In this document: in pieces, positions 11,701 through 25,050 of the stretch
Layout: the number at the start of each line of letters is the position of its first letter
Position numbering within the stretch: position 1 is the first letter of the stretch
Program-made: the position numbers and the translations under genes
The notes under the pieces: model-generated
What the model was told of the DNA's origin: nothing
What the model saw: only the letters and a program-made list of their open reading frames with translations
The model's database searches: none
NCBI GenBank assembly: GCA_963978545.1
Contig: OZ021724.1
Location: 33,126,433 to 33,190,432, forward strand
DNA length: 64,000 nucleotides
Direction of reading: 5' to 3'
DNA from: Linyphia triangularis
Taxonomy: Eukaryota; Arthropoda; Arachnida; Araneae; Linyphiidae

Positions 11701-13540
11701 TGCAATTGTAAAGAAAATACCATCTTTTCCGTGGTCAAGATAAAATAGCTAAGAAAGTTAAATATTTATTATTAATTACTTATTTAATAAAACTAGTTGT
11801 ACAGATATCAATTTAGTAATCTCCTGTTTATAAACTTACAGTTCAACTCGGAAATAAACAATAACAAGGAAATTGTCATGTCCGTGGACACCATTCAATG
11901 TTATAACTAAGGGTGATCTCTCAGACGATCTCTGCCAATGTCATAATTGGATTGTAATTGATAAATTATGTAGAAGAAAAAAAATTCTAAGATTTTAATG
12001 ATTTCAATTTTTGCAATAGTAAACATTTGAAATTTAAATTTTAAAAACGTTGTAAGAAACATTTATGAATATATAAAGAAATTCCTCCTGCTGCTGAAAT
12101 AGTGCGTTTTGTGGAGAATGACCCGTGAACTCTTTTAATTTGATCACCTTGTAGTATTCATGCAGCTTTAAAAAAATAGTTATTAATGAAATTAATCATA
12201 GTTAAACTAAAGCATGTAAAGCATGTACACAATAAAGATAGCAGATATAAAACAATTATTAATTATGTTTATAATGCAGATAAATCCCAAGAAATCGCAT
12301 TATTTGACATTTTTAAACGAAATTTAAATACGTTAGAATAATTTCTGGAGAGTATATAATATATTCCATGTATTATTTACTTATTTAGAAGAACTGTTAA
12401 AACACATCGACAAACTGCTTTTTCATATCATAGGTTGAGGTTTTGAAATTATTTGAGGTTTTTTAAAAGAAATTTATACCTTCTCATAACTTATGGAGAT
12501 TTAATTTATCATAACATGCCAATTTATAAAAACTGTAAACACTCTTAGGCAAACTACTTTTTGATATCATTTGAGATTTTTAACTGAATTTCATATTCCT
12601 TAGAATAATTTGTGGAGTGTATTTAGTTCTTTTTATTAACTTTTGGTTAGTCACGCCGTTGACAAATGTCCCCCACAATATAAATTTCTCAATAGATGGT
12701 AGCACATGATCAAAGCCTTCTTACAAATTTTTCAAGTTATTTTAAAAATATTTTTTAATTTTTACTTTATTCTGTTCAATAATGTTGTGTTTTTAATTAA
12801 AATACCCACTTACTTTGATTATTGGTCACGAATTTAATGGTATGCACGAGAATGTAAATTTGGGGGATATTTGTCCCCCACGCGACGAACCGCAAGACAA
12901 AAGATCCTAGACTAACTAAGGGTTAATGCTTCAAATGATTGTCTTATTCGGAAGGGAAATTACTATTTCCGTTTTAAAGAATTTAGGGAAAAAAAATCAC
13001 TCAAAAGCAATTAGCCAGAATAAAATTACTATAGTAATCGACAACGTGTCTTAAATGCGTTTTAAAAATTAAAATAATACAATATTATATTCATGCCATC
13101 CAAAATAATGTAATGTTGTGTACGCACTTTGAGATGCAAAACTAATTGTGTATAGTAACTTTGGTAACAACTAATCTCTTAACTATCTAGTAAAGTCCAA
13201 TCCAAAAAAAAAAAAAAAAAGCACTGTGAAAATGCGCCAAGTTCTTTATGGAATAGCTATGGCCGAAAAAAGTATTGAGATCTAAAGCAAAGCCATGTTT
13301 GACGTCGATGTTTACGGACAATGAATATTAGTAAGATTTTCTTCTCCAAGTCAAAATTCCCCTTCATAGGCCTAAATATTCAGTTCGTGCGACTTGGCCA
13401 TTATGTATCACAGAACCAACACAGAAAATAAGTGCTTCAGAATATGTGTAAACAATGTAATGGTAATGCAGTGAACTTGGCGGGTGCAGTGCGGTGCACC
13501 TAGATTTTAAATCATAACAAAATTTAGTTCAAAATTAATT
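11701..13540. other. AT-rich, unassigned; loose internal reiteration
   Basis: Between about 12300 and 12630 three loosely similar blocks of 110-140 bp share TTAGAATAATTTSTGGAG and a CAAACTRCTTTTTSATATCAT motif, so an old tandem array is likely. The segment near 12010-12080 repeats 9680-9740 (AACATTTGAAATTTAA and AAACATTTATGAATATATAA). No gene is seen. Confidence 0.45.
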
Positions 13541-13542
13541 AT

Positions 13543-13705
13543 CTGCATATAAAATTTAATTATATAAATTATCAACATAAAAATGTAATTAAATAAATTA
13601 TCTATACAAAAATTTAATGAAATAAATTATTTATGTAAAAATATAATTTCATAAGTTGTCTATATATTTTAAATTTGAGTAAATAAATTGTTTATATGAG
13701 TCATT
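13543..13705. repeat. AT-rich tandem repeat, about 40-bp unit
   Basis: Four degenerate copies of a unit resembling AATTAAATAAATTATCTATA followed by AAAAATTT. No function inferred. Confidence 0.55.
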
Positions 13706-13889
13706 TAATATAAAATTAATAGTCTGACACTCCACCTTTACAAAATATGTTCTTATAACATAATTTTGGTATTAATGGATTACACATACTATTTTAAACT
13801 TTTATAACAACTTAAATTCTGTTTAGTTAGAGATGTATTTACAGAAATCAAGTTGTAAAAGCAATGATTTTTGTTCATAAAATAATATT

Positions 13890-14180
13890 CCTGAACAGAT
13901 TTTTCTCCTTCGTAATGCGCGCAATTCCTTTCCTCTAATTAGAATCGGTTTCTCTGGATAGAGAAGGATAATGTCTAAATGGACATGAACGAATCCGACA
14001 CAAATGGCCTTTACTCATCGAATTCGTTATCAATTTGTAAGGATCCTTGGGCTATTTATTATAGCAAATTGGCCAACTGAACTCGCTTATAATTCACCCA
14101 TCAGACAGAAAACGCCAATGGCGTGACGCTATTACGAAGCCTTTCCAATTAACGCACCACAGAAGTCGCTTTTTTGTTCC
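13890..14180. other. Unique, GC-richer island; possible regulatory DNA
   Basis: Compared with its surroundings, this stretch is non-repetitive, less AT-rich and without homopolymers. It includes homeodomain-type cores (CTAATTAG) and a near-palindrome ACGCCAATGGCGTGACG. It has no coding frame. A conserved non-coding element is possible; only cross-species conservation could show it. Confidence 0.25.
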
Positions 14181-16200
14181 TTTTATACCCCCTCCCCTCC
14201 GTACCTTTTCTCAATTGCAAGCTGAGTTGATAAATGTGTTTGCTGAATCGCATTCGGAATAAAAAGGTGAAAATTAAGGTGTTCAATAGCAATGTGTTTA
14301 ACAATTTTTTGCAACATCTGCTCTTTGATTGGTGTGAGGATATACGACATCCTCAATCTCATTTGATCTGTTACTTATCCAATTCACTTTTTCATATTAC
14401 TAAAAAAAAAATTCTTACGGCGAGCGATTTAGAGTAATTCAACCAATTACTTTTTAATTGAATTGTATTTAAATTTATTTAAAGTTCACTGTTTTTGTGG
14501 AAAAAAAAAACAATGAAAAAAACGTAAAGTCAGAAATGTGTTTTGACATTGTTATCGCGCACTTTTTAAATTGGTTTATCAAGTTCCTAAATCAATAACA
14601 GAGTTTCTAACTTTTTTTTTCTATTTTTGTAAACTTTTTGCTGTAATAAATTTAAGCAGCCAATTTTATTAAATAGTAGAATTGCTTGTCGATATATTTG
14701 AAATTTAGTTTTTAAATCCTCTCAATGAACCTAACCCCAATCATCTGGATCTTAGTGGATGCTGAATCATTGCTGTGTTTGGTAGTACACTTTGTATGAT
14801 TGCTGAGCTTCACTTGTGGAAGTGGGAGATAAGAATTCCAATCTGGCTGTCTTCTTCTGAGGTGACTTCTAAAAGAAACTGAAGCGAAGTTGGTCAAAGT
14901 TACCATCCTTTGCTCCCTTCAAAAGAATAAACAAATGCCATTCAGTGAATGCATGTGCTACTAGAATGTAGTCTTTCACATTTGGATGTTGTTTCTGTAA
15001 GGGATTTAAAATGATAAATTTTTCTTATATCACGTCCTACATTTAGCTTCATTGACAACATAGGTTTCTGTTCTGAGGCAAGTGGAATCATTATGGTTAA
15101 AGACTTCAATGCCCTCGATAATAGGCAGAAATTCTCTAGATTACTCTACGGCTGTTCGAACAATGAGAGAACATTTTGCACCAAGCAACAACATCTTTTA
15201 CCGCAATATTGTTGCTTTGAAGAACAAGTTTGAACATCTTGATAAGCTTTTTTTTTTTTTTTTTGTTAGAAACCGTTGTTTGTTATAAATTGAGTTATTT
15301 TATCTATCAGGGGGAAGTGTTTGTATCTGCGTTGATGCTCACTTGTCTTGATATTGTTTGAACCATTGTATCCATCAAACACTACTGCTATTTTTTGGTA
15401 TTTATATCAATGATTTTTCAATAAAAACTGCCAAATTATAGCTATAACTCATCCAAACTAACAATCTTTAAAGAGTTTATCTTTTAACGTTTATTGTAAT
15501 CCTGATAGTGATCTCTATTTCAACCATAATGTGAGCTGCTCAAAAAGTTAACAGTTTCCCCGTCCAGTTTTAACACTTACTGTTGAATTTCGATAAGGGA
15601 ATTTGTTTGTACGAGACCGTTCATTTGAGGTGTCACTTGCATTGATCTTGCATTTGTAGTTTTGTCTGACAATATTGACCTCTTAATATATAGTCTTGAT
15701 AAGTTGATAGGTAAGTCGCATAGATAATACTAACACTTGAAAAGTAACATTTGAGAGTCATGATATGTAATGTCATAGTCGTGAGTAATTATAGTTAAAT
15801 TGAGATTGTGTAAGAAAATGTCATTTTTGAGTATTCTATTTCGAAAGTATCTTAGTCGTCGTCAAAGTAGGTACCATAATCGAAGTTTCTCACTTCATTT
15901 CAGCTTTTGTTTTCCTCCACAAACCATCAATAGGATAGGAATATCACAAAAGCAATTCCTTGAAAGGCAGAAAATACTAGAATTAGTCACAATTTCATTT
16001 TAAAACACGAGATAAAATTTGACAGTCACTGTCTGAAAAAGTCAGTTTCTACAGTCATTACAATTATAGTACATCCGATCAGAAATTTTACTAAACACTT
16101 GAGTTTGATAGATGAATGGCAACTTTACAAATACTTGTAAGTTGCTTTTGATGTATGTGAAATTGTTTATAAAAAGTAAAGAGTAAGAAAGGTTTTACAT
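14181..16200. other. Unassigned, with possible retroelement scraps
   Basis: The plus open stretch 15082-15288 includes LDYSTAVRTMREHFAPSNN, which faintly recalls Gypsy-type gag, but the frame then runs into a T tract. The minus open stretch 14712-14906 has no recognised motif. Neither is supported as a gene. Confidence 0.25.
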
Positions 16201-19200
16201 TCGATAACAAAATTTTCGCCAATATTGGCGATATTGTTAGTTAATTGATAGTTTCCTTCTTTTGAAATACTTTATTTCCGTATTCGTATGATTCCAACCC
16301 ACTATTGTGTAAGTTCGGTTTAAATAGCAAAATTATTTCATCTAATATAGCAAGAAACAACTCCATTCTCGTTTCTCCCTAGCGCATCACTTACTGTTTT
16401 TCGCCTCTCTGTTTCTATGCGACCAGGCAGTGGAGCGGAATTCGTTTCTAAGTGCAATTCCGTCCTCATGAAGAGAGGTAACCCTAATAAAAAAAAATGA
16501 AATGCCATGATTCGAAATACATGAAAAGTAAACACTCGAACGTAAAGTCCTGTTACTAATTGCATAGTGAAAGTTTGGCCAACGATCGAAATTAAATTTG
16601 GATGTCATTTACAAACTTAAAAAAAAAAGGACAAACTTTAAAGATTTATACAAAAAATATATAATTTCGAAACCTTGAATGAAGTTTAATGCTTTTAAAT
16701 TAAAGATGAATACTTCTAAATCCTAAAATTGTGTGAAAAATTTATTGTATTTAGATTCACTTGATAAGAAAAATAAACATTTTAACATAGTGAAAATCCA
16801 GTTAGCCTTTTTGACTACGAACTGATTCATTGATGATGGATCCCATGTGACCCCTGATATCCAATGGATCCAAAAGAACCACATTGAACAGGTCAGAAAA
16901 ACGGAGAAATTTTGGTTTTGCAATTTTTTTACTTATTAATAAGAATAGCAATCTTTTAATAAAATAAGAAACTGTTTTCTTTCCAAAAAAATAAGTTTAT
17001 TTGTTTCCTCAACTGCAAAGTAACATAATTAATAAATCTGGGAAAACCCATGTGTAGTTTTCCCACCCAGAAAAATCCATACAATCAACCAGTTACTGTT
17101 ATTACTGTTAAATTACCAATATACTTTGTGAACAAATTCCACATATCTTTTTTCCTACTCCATTTCAACCTTTTCCTCCTGTCCTATCTTGTGTTTAACC
17201 AAGTAATAAAGTCGAAACCTTTTTGAACTTAGAATTAAAAAAAAAAAGGTATATCTTCGAAATAGTTCGAAACAGGGGGTATACACCAAATTCGACATCA
17301 GACGAGCAAGAAAAGAAAAAGTGTATTTATATTTAAATCACATTTCTCTCCCACTTGACTGCAATTTTTTTATTATTATTATTAATGTTCAAAATCTAGC
17401 AAAAATAGAATGCCTCCTTTTTCTGAATGCTGGTTCATTTAAAATTTCTGTTGTCTGACTATTTTCAATGGACGTCTGTGCGCTTCTCACCAGGGAAAAC
17501 ATAAAACTCTCCAATCTTAGATTTTTTTTAAATTTTAAGTCACCTGAGTCTTCTTTGAAAGCCAAAATTTTTCCAATAAATTCTTGCTTCTTCTTTTTTC
17601 CTAAATACTCTATTTACACAAGTATACGCTAGATCTGTAGTCCCATTTTCATTGTTCTTTACTTTTAGGCCAATGCCTTATGTACTTTGAACTTCATTTG
17701 ACTTTTTATTCTTATTGATTTAAACTTTTTTTAGTTCTCTGGTTTTTAGATTAATTTTTAACCTCATCTTGACTTCTTCATTTCTTAAAACTTTGCCAGC
17801 TTTAGCGTGGACACGTTTACGTTTCAGTTTTGAATTTTTTATACATATCATTGTAAGACTCGAAGGAGATATAGCAGTCGAAATTCAAAATCTTTATGAG
17901 ATGAGACAAGTATTGAGTTTCAAACACTAACTCTCCCTTGAATGGTGATAATATGGCAGTGTCCCGTTGAGATATTCCTGATCCTTTTCGTGCTGGATTT
18001 TTAACTATCTATCTTAATTTTTATGAAAGCTTTAAATAACGCAAAAGTATTTTAATGAGATAGTTTGAAATTTTTTTTTATTTTGATTTAAAAAAAAATA
18101 AGACTTTACCCCCCCCCCCCCATAAGAAAAACTTTATACTATCACCTTTAAAATAACTACCCATGTTAACCCTAACACTATACCCATTTTACATCATTCA
18201 CAAAATTTGGGTTTTAAAAAATTAACAAAAACTCAGTTTATCTGCATTGAATAAGAAATAAAAATGTCCAATAAACACATTTAAGTCACTGGAATGAAAT
18301 TTTATTAAATATTCTGAGCTGCAGACAGAAGTTTTAAGTAGACAACAAATGTGGCACGAATCTGTATACAAGTGCGTTTACTGTTGGCATTCATATAAAA
18401 CAAATTATTAAATCAAAATTAAAGTGGGAAAATAAATTTTAAGCATCATAACTACCATATACAATTTTAAAAACTATGAATATAATAGAAACTTAAGGTA
18501 TTTTTCTGTTGCAATATCGGATATCGATTTAAAAAATTAAGCATGTACTTAAAAAAAATGACTAAGAAAAAAGACGTAAAACTGTTAAACAAATTGGGTT
18601 TAGCTGTTTAATATGTCTTCAAAAGTAAAATTCTTAATCGATATCAGAATTTATGATACCAATTCACAATTTTAAGGAAACGTTCTTTTGTCAAGATTTT
18701 AAGCACTTCTTTTCAAAAATTACTTTTGAAATGTTGTATAAGTTCTTAACAAAAATGTATATCTATAATACATGTTTGTAGCAATTGTAATTTAGACTGT
18801 AAGAGTAGTTAACTGAATTCTGGTACATTTGCTTGGTCGTAATTTTCTTTTGAATTTTGGTATATGATCTTGCCCTCATTTATTAATCAAAAGACCATAC
18901 AATTAAACAAGTTAAAGAACCTTTCTTATCCTTCACATTTGTTTACCTATCCTACCAACAAACATCTACATTATTTCTATTCTTAATTTATTTTAATATA
19001 AATGCAGCGAGCTCTAGCGGCAGATTCTAACGGGTATAAAAACTTGTAATATTGAGACCTTTCATTTGGCACATCAATCTGGTCTGTTGTATTTTTAGTC
19101 TTGTTGTTTTAGACAAAACATGATTGATCGATGCTCTTCATGTAAGCTTCTTACTACCTAGCTGTATAGAAACGAAAATCTGTAATTGTTTAAAAATATA

Positions 19201-20420
19201 GATTTCTTATTCAGCATACTAAGCTCTAATTAATCCTTATTATATGTTAGTATAACTTATGGTAATATTTTACTTTGGAGTGCAATTAAAATATAGAACT
19301 TAATGGTTCTAAGATAAAACAAAAACTTATAGTCTTTTACGTTAAGTTAATATTAAAGAAAAACTAAATAATTTTAATGAAGGTTAAAAATGTAAATATA
19401 CTGTATGTGTAAATTCTTTATGCAATTTCTTTCTTACTTACTTACTCTGAAAATAAAAAACTTTCTTTAATTAAAACGTCAACGAGTTATTAGTTCTTTA
19501 ATGATTGGACAAAATACCCTAATCATAAGTCTTAATAATTCTGTCTTAATTACTATCTAGAGAATTTTTATTATCAATGTCTTAAAGATAAGTGTTTCCT
19601 TTATGTTCTACTTTCGGCGACAACTAAATTCTTGTTTACCAATGTCATCACGTATATGCTCAAGACAGACATAAAATCATTTAGAAAATTGCGTTCTTAC
19701 TTTGTTTCACAATTACGATGCAAAATTCTTTTGTACGCATAAATTGAGTGCAGAATATGTTTATAGAGAAGCCTAATGGAAAAAAGGACCATTAAAAAAA
19801 TATGCAACATAAAAATTATCTTGACCTATTTACATGCCTAATTTGATTATTAAATGAACATACATTGTAAACATTGGTATATATCATTAATTAAAAGATT
19901 AATTAGTTACAAATGCTGATTAATTCACATCTATTATTTCTTATGTGAAAATGTGGACTTAAAATTTTTCGAGTTAGACTTGAAGAAAGATGCAGATTTC
20001 TAGAATAAACTTATCTTTTTGGGAAATTTAAATGAGCTTTCATAAAATTATTTTATTGGAGTTATTTAAAAAATAAATTGTTATTACACTATTGCAGTTT
20101 ATCACATCAGGTGCGGGGGCGGATCCAGAGTTTTACTACGGAGGGGGTGGTGGCTGTTGAATGGCTTAGGTGAATTTTGTTGCTCGTATGTTATTTTACT
20201 ATATCATGGGATAACTTAACTTTGATTATCCAGAATATGTTACAAAGAGGTAAAAAGTCTCAATAACATAAAGGCGACACAATGGTTGGTTACGTGTGAA
20301 TTTACGACAATAAATTAGAGTTGTCCACAACTGTTTGATTCAAGATAAATTATTGATAAATATGATAGACAGAACAATCTAACAAGAAATACGCATACAC
20401 ATTGAACATTTTCAAACTAT
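16201..20420. other. Gene-free AT-rich stretch
   Basis: I find no coding exon, RNA gene or delimited repeat. There is a C tract at 18111-18121, a CGCCAATATTGGCG palindrome near 16217, and a GGGGGCGGATCCAGAG motif at 20116 that resembles one end of a DNA transposon without a partner. Confidence 0.4.
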
Positions 20421-20654
20421 AATTAAGAGACTGAAATGCAAAAGGGTCTAGTGACTTTTCTTAACTTTCGAAAAAATACACTTTAAAGTTTCTTATGTTA
20501 TGAAAACTAGTGATATCTTCATTCCAGAGGTTAGTATTTGAACAACAAATAATTTCCATACAAATTTAATATAAATAAAAAAACTTTAAAAGTGTATTTT
20601 CTTAAAAGTTAAGAAAAGTCACTTGAACCCCTTTGCTTCTCAGTACCTCAATTT
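20421..20654. repeat. Foldback (inverted-repeat) element, about 230 bp
   Basis: The left arm (GTGACTTTTCTTAACTTTCG and on to ACACTTTAAAGTTT) is the near-complement of the right arm (AAACTTTAAAAGTGTATTTT through AGTTAAGAAAAGTCAC). Similarity continues outward to AATTAAGAGACTG against the complement of CAGTACCTCAATT. Arms are about 80 bp with a loop of about 75 bp. It is MITE-like; no duplication was found. Confidence 0.75.
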
Positions 20655-22254
20655 TCTTTGTTGTCTTGCTTCGTCCTCAGCTTTTTCATCTCTATTTTTT
20701 GGGATAAGAACATTTATATTAAAAATGTTCAGGGCAGATTCATCAAATCTTGATTGATTTCTTCCAAAGCCTGAAAACAGCACACGTTAAAGCGTGAGTG
20801 GTCCATAAATAACGAAGGGGGCGATCGCCTCCACCGTCAATAATTCGGTGTGATTTTTATAAAATTATATAAATCTCTGTATTGTTAAAATGTAATACTT
20901 ATCTATTACTAAAATCGCTAGGCTCTTTTGGTGAGTACTTTTCTACCATAGAAAATTACCCAATTTGATAATTATCAATTGAATATTCCAACGAGTGTTA
21001 ATTTTTATAAGATAGGGATTTCCCTACTATGGTAAAATTTCGAAAGAAACGTTTGGATTTATTAAATATTACAGTGCATTTGGAAATGTAAAAACGCACA
21101 ATGATTTAACATTATGTTAATCAATTTCTTTCACAAAATGTTGATAAATTGTTAAATAGTCAATGATGATTTCAACATGCTTTTTAGATTAAATTAATTT
21201 GCAGAAGTTCTTGATATTTATTAGAAGACGATTTGAATGTGTTATTACTTTTTTTCGTAATAAATTAAGGAATTTTTGTTTGTTTGTTTGAAGCTTAACG
21301 GCATAGTTCTCAGCACTAACTGAAAAACAAAGTAATGAGATGGTTGCATATTATTCACCACTTTCACAAAACTGAATGCAAATAACTTAAGAAAAAAGCA
21401 ATGGTTGTCCCTTCTTAATTAATACAGTGAGAAAAATAATATTAAAATTTAATATTAAATGTGAGTACGTTTTATTTGATTGTCTAAATATGAGCACATT
21501 TTTGTTATTCAAATGAATTAAAAACTTATTATAAGACTGATAATTTATTTAAACGTTCGGCCACTTTTCCACGTTTGTATATTCAATATTTAGAATGGTT
21601 GGCCTCTTTTCGACCTTATAAAAGTAATTAGTTGAAATTGAGATAGCTTAATTTTAATTAGTTAAGCTTTGAAAATAAGTATGTCATTTTTCAGCGTCCT
21701 AGCTCTTTGGAAATTCTTAAGCCGGCTAAATTAAATTAATCACATTCCATTCGCTATTTTAACAATCAGAGTTATATGATCTATGTCGTGGTGTATTTTT
21801 GTGTTGTGTTCTATGTTATGGTAAAAGGAATGAATCTTTTTTCGATACAAACATAAACATCAATCGTTTAAGCCAGGGCTACATGCCTAAGCTCAAAACT
21901 CAATTTTTCGAAATTTTGATATTTAATAACACCAAAACTACTTCGAAATTTAATTTTTATTTTTTTAACTAGAATATTTTAGTAAGACATATACCTCTGT
22001 GTATGCAAATATTAGATTTCTACAGTGGTTGGTTTTCCCTAGAGAGGACAGCCCATGCAAGAATAAAATGGCTTTCACTTTGGCACATAATTATTCAAAC
22101 ACTAAAGTTTGCAGCTCTAAATTTTTTTTATAAGTAGATTTTGCAAACCTTTCTCTACAAATGTTCAAAATTTTATGCTTTTAAATCTAATATTTTTTTC
22201 GTTTTGAGACGGAGAAGTACGTTCGCTTTCGACAGAAAATTCTGAAACAGTGTC

Positions 22255-22288
<34 letters not shown>

Positions 22289-22599
22289 GTTTTTATTTAT
22301 CTTTAGGATTTTTAATATAAAGAGACTATATCGTGTTTCTATATTTTCATTGGAGGTAATTAGAACATATTTATCATTTTATTACTTGATAATTCGTTAA
22401 ATTAATGGTGTGATTTTTTTTATCATACTATAATACTGGTCACTGTTTTTCAATTTGACATGAACAGGTATAATTTACAATTTCCATATTTTCATTTTCA
22501 TTAGCCGGTTTGACAAAAATAACAATATTTTTGGATACAATTATAACATTATACTTTTTGTTTAAGTCAAACGGAGGATAAATAATATTTGATGGGGCA
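20655..22599. other. Unassigned AT-rich sequence
   Basis: Contains a T tract at about 22258-22285 and no recognisable gene or repeat boundary. Confidence 0.4.
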
Positions 22600-23010
22600 A
22601 TGCTCAAGGAAAAAATCTATGTTAATGGCTTTGTTTTTTTAAATTTTTAACGTCTTTATCTAGTGCTAATGAGAATTTTAGAGCACTTTAAAATGCATTA
22701 ACATATCGATTCTAAAGATGATAGAGCCGTGTTTTGACTATTATCTTTGGAATTAGTCCTTAATTTTCCATACAAAAACCTATATTTTCCAATGGAAGCT
22801 ACCTTATGCGCATGAGGTATTTTGGCAAAAACCTTTGACAGAACCCATGGCACCACATGCTCGTATACAAAAGTTAAATACCGTAGCCCAATATTTTCGA
22901 GAATTATACTGGACCACAGGCAGACTCACAGACATTTTTAAACCACTCTTTTGAACTCAGGACGATCTAAAACGTGTAAAAATGAAGAAGGTAAAAAATA
23001 GAAAAAAGTT
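22600..23010 (+). repeat. Dispersed repeat R4, copy 1
   Basis: Landmarks in order: GAGCACTTTAAAATGCATTA, CAATGGAAGCTACCTTATGC, GCAAAAACCTTTGACAGAAC, TTCGAGAATTATACTGG, CAGACTCACAGACATTTTTA and GAACTCAGGACGATCTAAAA. The same order occurs at 23440-23880. Minus-strand fragments lie at 9410-9590 and 46500-46705. No coding potential. Confidence 0.7.
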
Positions 23011-23439
23011 CTAAAGTTGGTTTTTCTATGGGCTTAATGAATGATAATGTTATTTTGAATGTGACGTTACGACTATTCGTCTTGGTGATTTTCTAATTGG
23101 ATGTGGAAATTGGAATTTACCTTTAAAGGAGTTATTGTAATTGAATACACTTTGGTTGACGATGCTAATGAAACTAGGGGTGTGGAACATCTCACAACTT
23201 TCAATTGCACTATATTACTGATGTGGATTTGTGTCATTTACCATTTTTAAATTTTCATCATTCGCTTAGAAAAAATGGCCAGTTTGGCGATATTTTTTTG
23301 CGATAATAATAATAATAGTAAACTTCGCCAAAATGGTGCTTTTAGTGATTTACTTTTCCATAATTCTTATATTATCCTTTCTTATAAGTGAAACTGAAGA
23401 GAGGAGAAAAAACGATCGTTGATGAACTACGTTCAAGCA

Positions 23440-23880
23440 AAGAGAACTCTGTGTTAAAGGCATTCGTTTTCCCACTTTTTACGCCATTAAAGCATTTTCA
23501 CGGGAATTTCAGGGGTGGGGATGTTTAGAACACCTTAAGAGGCATTAGCACAGCGATTTTTATCAAAATCGTTAGAGCAGTTTTTTAGCAATCATTGGAA
23601 AACATGATTTTTTCAATGACAGCTACCTTATGCGCATGCGCGATTTTGTCGAAAACCTTAATGGTAAAACCTTGGGCCATAACCAACCTGCTCACCAAAT
23701 TTGAACATCGTAGGTTAATTTGTTCGAGAATTATGCTGACCACGTACACACAGACACACATTCAGAGATTTTTTCTAGACACTTTTTTGAAATCAGGATG
23801 TTCCGAAACGTGGAGAAATACGAAAAAAAAAATCGATTTTTTTTTTATTTACCGAATCCTATACTTTAATTACCCTATGT
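23440..23880 (+). repeat. Dispersed repeat R4, copy 2
   Basis: Shares with copy 1 the segments TGACAGCTACCTTATGCGCA, GAAAACCTTAATGGTAAAAC, TTCGAGAATTATGCTGACCA, CACAGACACACATTCAGAGA and GAAATCAGGATGTTCCGAAA. The 104-codon open stretch at 23595-23909 lies wholly within the repeat and is not a gene. Confidence 0.7.
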
Positions 23881-23999
23881 ATAACAACCTCAATTTTCCC
23901 CTTATTTGAAAATTGCTTTAAATAATACCACCACGCGAAAATTAAAAGCACCAATTTTTTTTTTTTAATTTTTTTTTTAATAATTTTATTTTAATTTAA

Positions 24000-25050
24000 T
24001 CTATCGATCATGTCTAACACTTCCGCGAACACTTCCACCTCAATTGCATGCACAAACATAGAATATAAGAGCCCTTTTCGTCGCGCCCTTTTAAGTTTCG
24101 TCACCTGCCTTTCCTTTCGGGCGTCGAATTAGAAGAGGAGTCCATCATCCTTAAAACGACATTAAGAAAAGAAGAAGAAAAAAAGAATGCAATTAAATAT
24201 TTCGATCACGACTTCCGAAGATGTTAACTCAACTCAAACACAAACGACCATCTTTTCAATGCACCCCACCCCTTCTATTTAATTCCGACTTCGAATACCA
24301 ATACCACCATGGAATAAAAAATAAAAAAAAATAAAAAAAAATGGGATGGTGGAATAATGAGGGGACAAACATTTCACCTCTCTTGGACAAGGCAACGCGG
24401 TGAAGTGATATAATTATAGGCTGGCACACGGCAAACACGTCTCGTTAAATATCGTCCTGGGTTATGCCATTTTCATTTTTATTATCGGCCAGCATACTAA
24501 TCATCGATATGGATGGAGTGGAGAGGGGGGGTGGGGGAAGTAAGTAGAGATACCGCCATTTTATGTGGCGTGATTGGCGAGAAAAAAACTGCTTTTTGCC
24601 GCTTCCGAACTGCCAATGCAGGCACATGGGTATAAATTATAAATGAATTCGTTCTGCCCCGATGTTCTTCGTCTCTTCGTATTTATTTATTACTTTCCCC
24701 AAATTGGGGATTCGACTCTGTGTAAGTAATAGGATGCAACTGATCGTGCTTAGGTAAAGCCGAGCGTCGTCTCTTGGGTATTTATAGGATTGACGACTTA
24801 TATTACTACTATAACCAGTGTGGTATAATAACGAGGTCATAATCATTTATTTGAAAACAAGTCCGTCTATCTTATATGAAGGTGTGAAGCTTCAAATGGA
24901 CGGAGAAGGAACCTTCCTGGAGAAAGTTTTAGGAGAAACTTTGAACAAAAGTCACGCCGTGAAATCTGTTACACACCAATCATCGCACAAAGGGGCAGAT
25001 TCACGACAAGCTGGCAAAAAAGGAAAAAAAAATATCTTTGGATTTTAACC
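24000..25050. other. Unique, GC-richer island; possible regulatory DNA
   Basis: Less AT-rich, non-repetitive and free of splice-bounded coding frames. It contains TAATTATAGG, ATCGATATGGATGG and a GAGGGGGGGTGGGGG tract. Candidate conserved non-coding sequence; no direct evidence of function. Confidence 0.22.

Noticed and set aside
15082..15288. Gag-like segment REHFAPSNN
   Set aside because: Too short and weak; ends in a T tract with no neighbouring retroelement genes.
20816..20834. GGCGATCGCC palindrome resembling the HIP1 octamer
   Set aside because: A single occurrence in animal DNA is chance; no bacterial context.
23595..23909. 104-codon open frame
   Set aside because: Lies within R4, whose other copies do not keep the frame.
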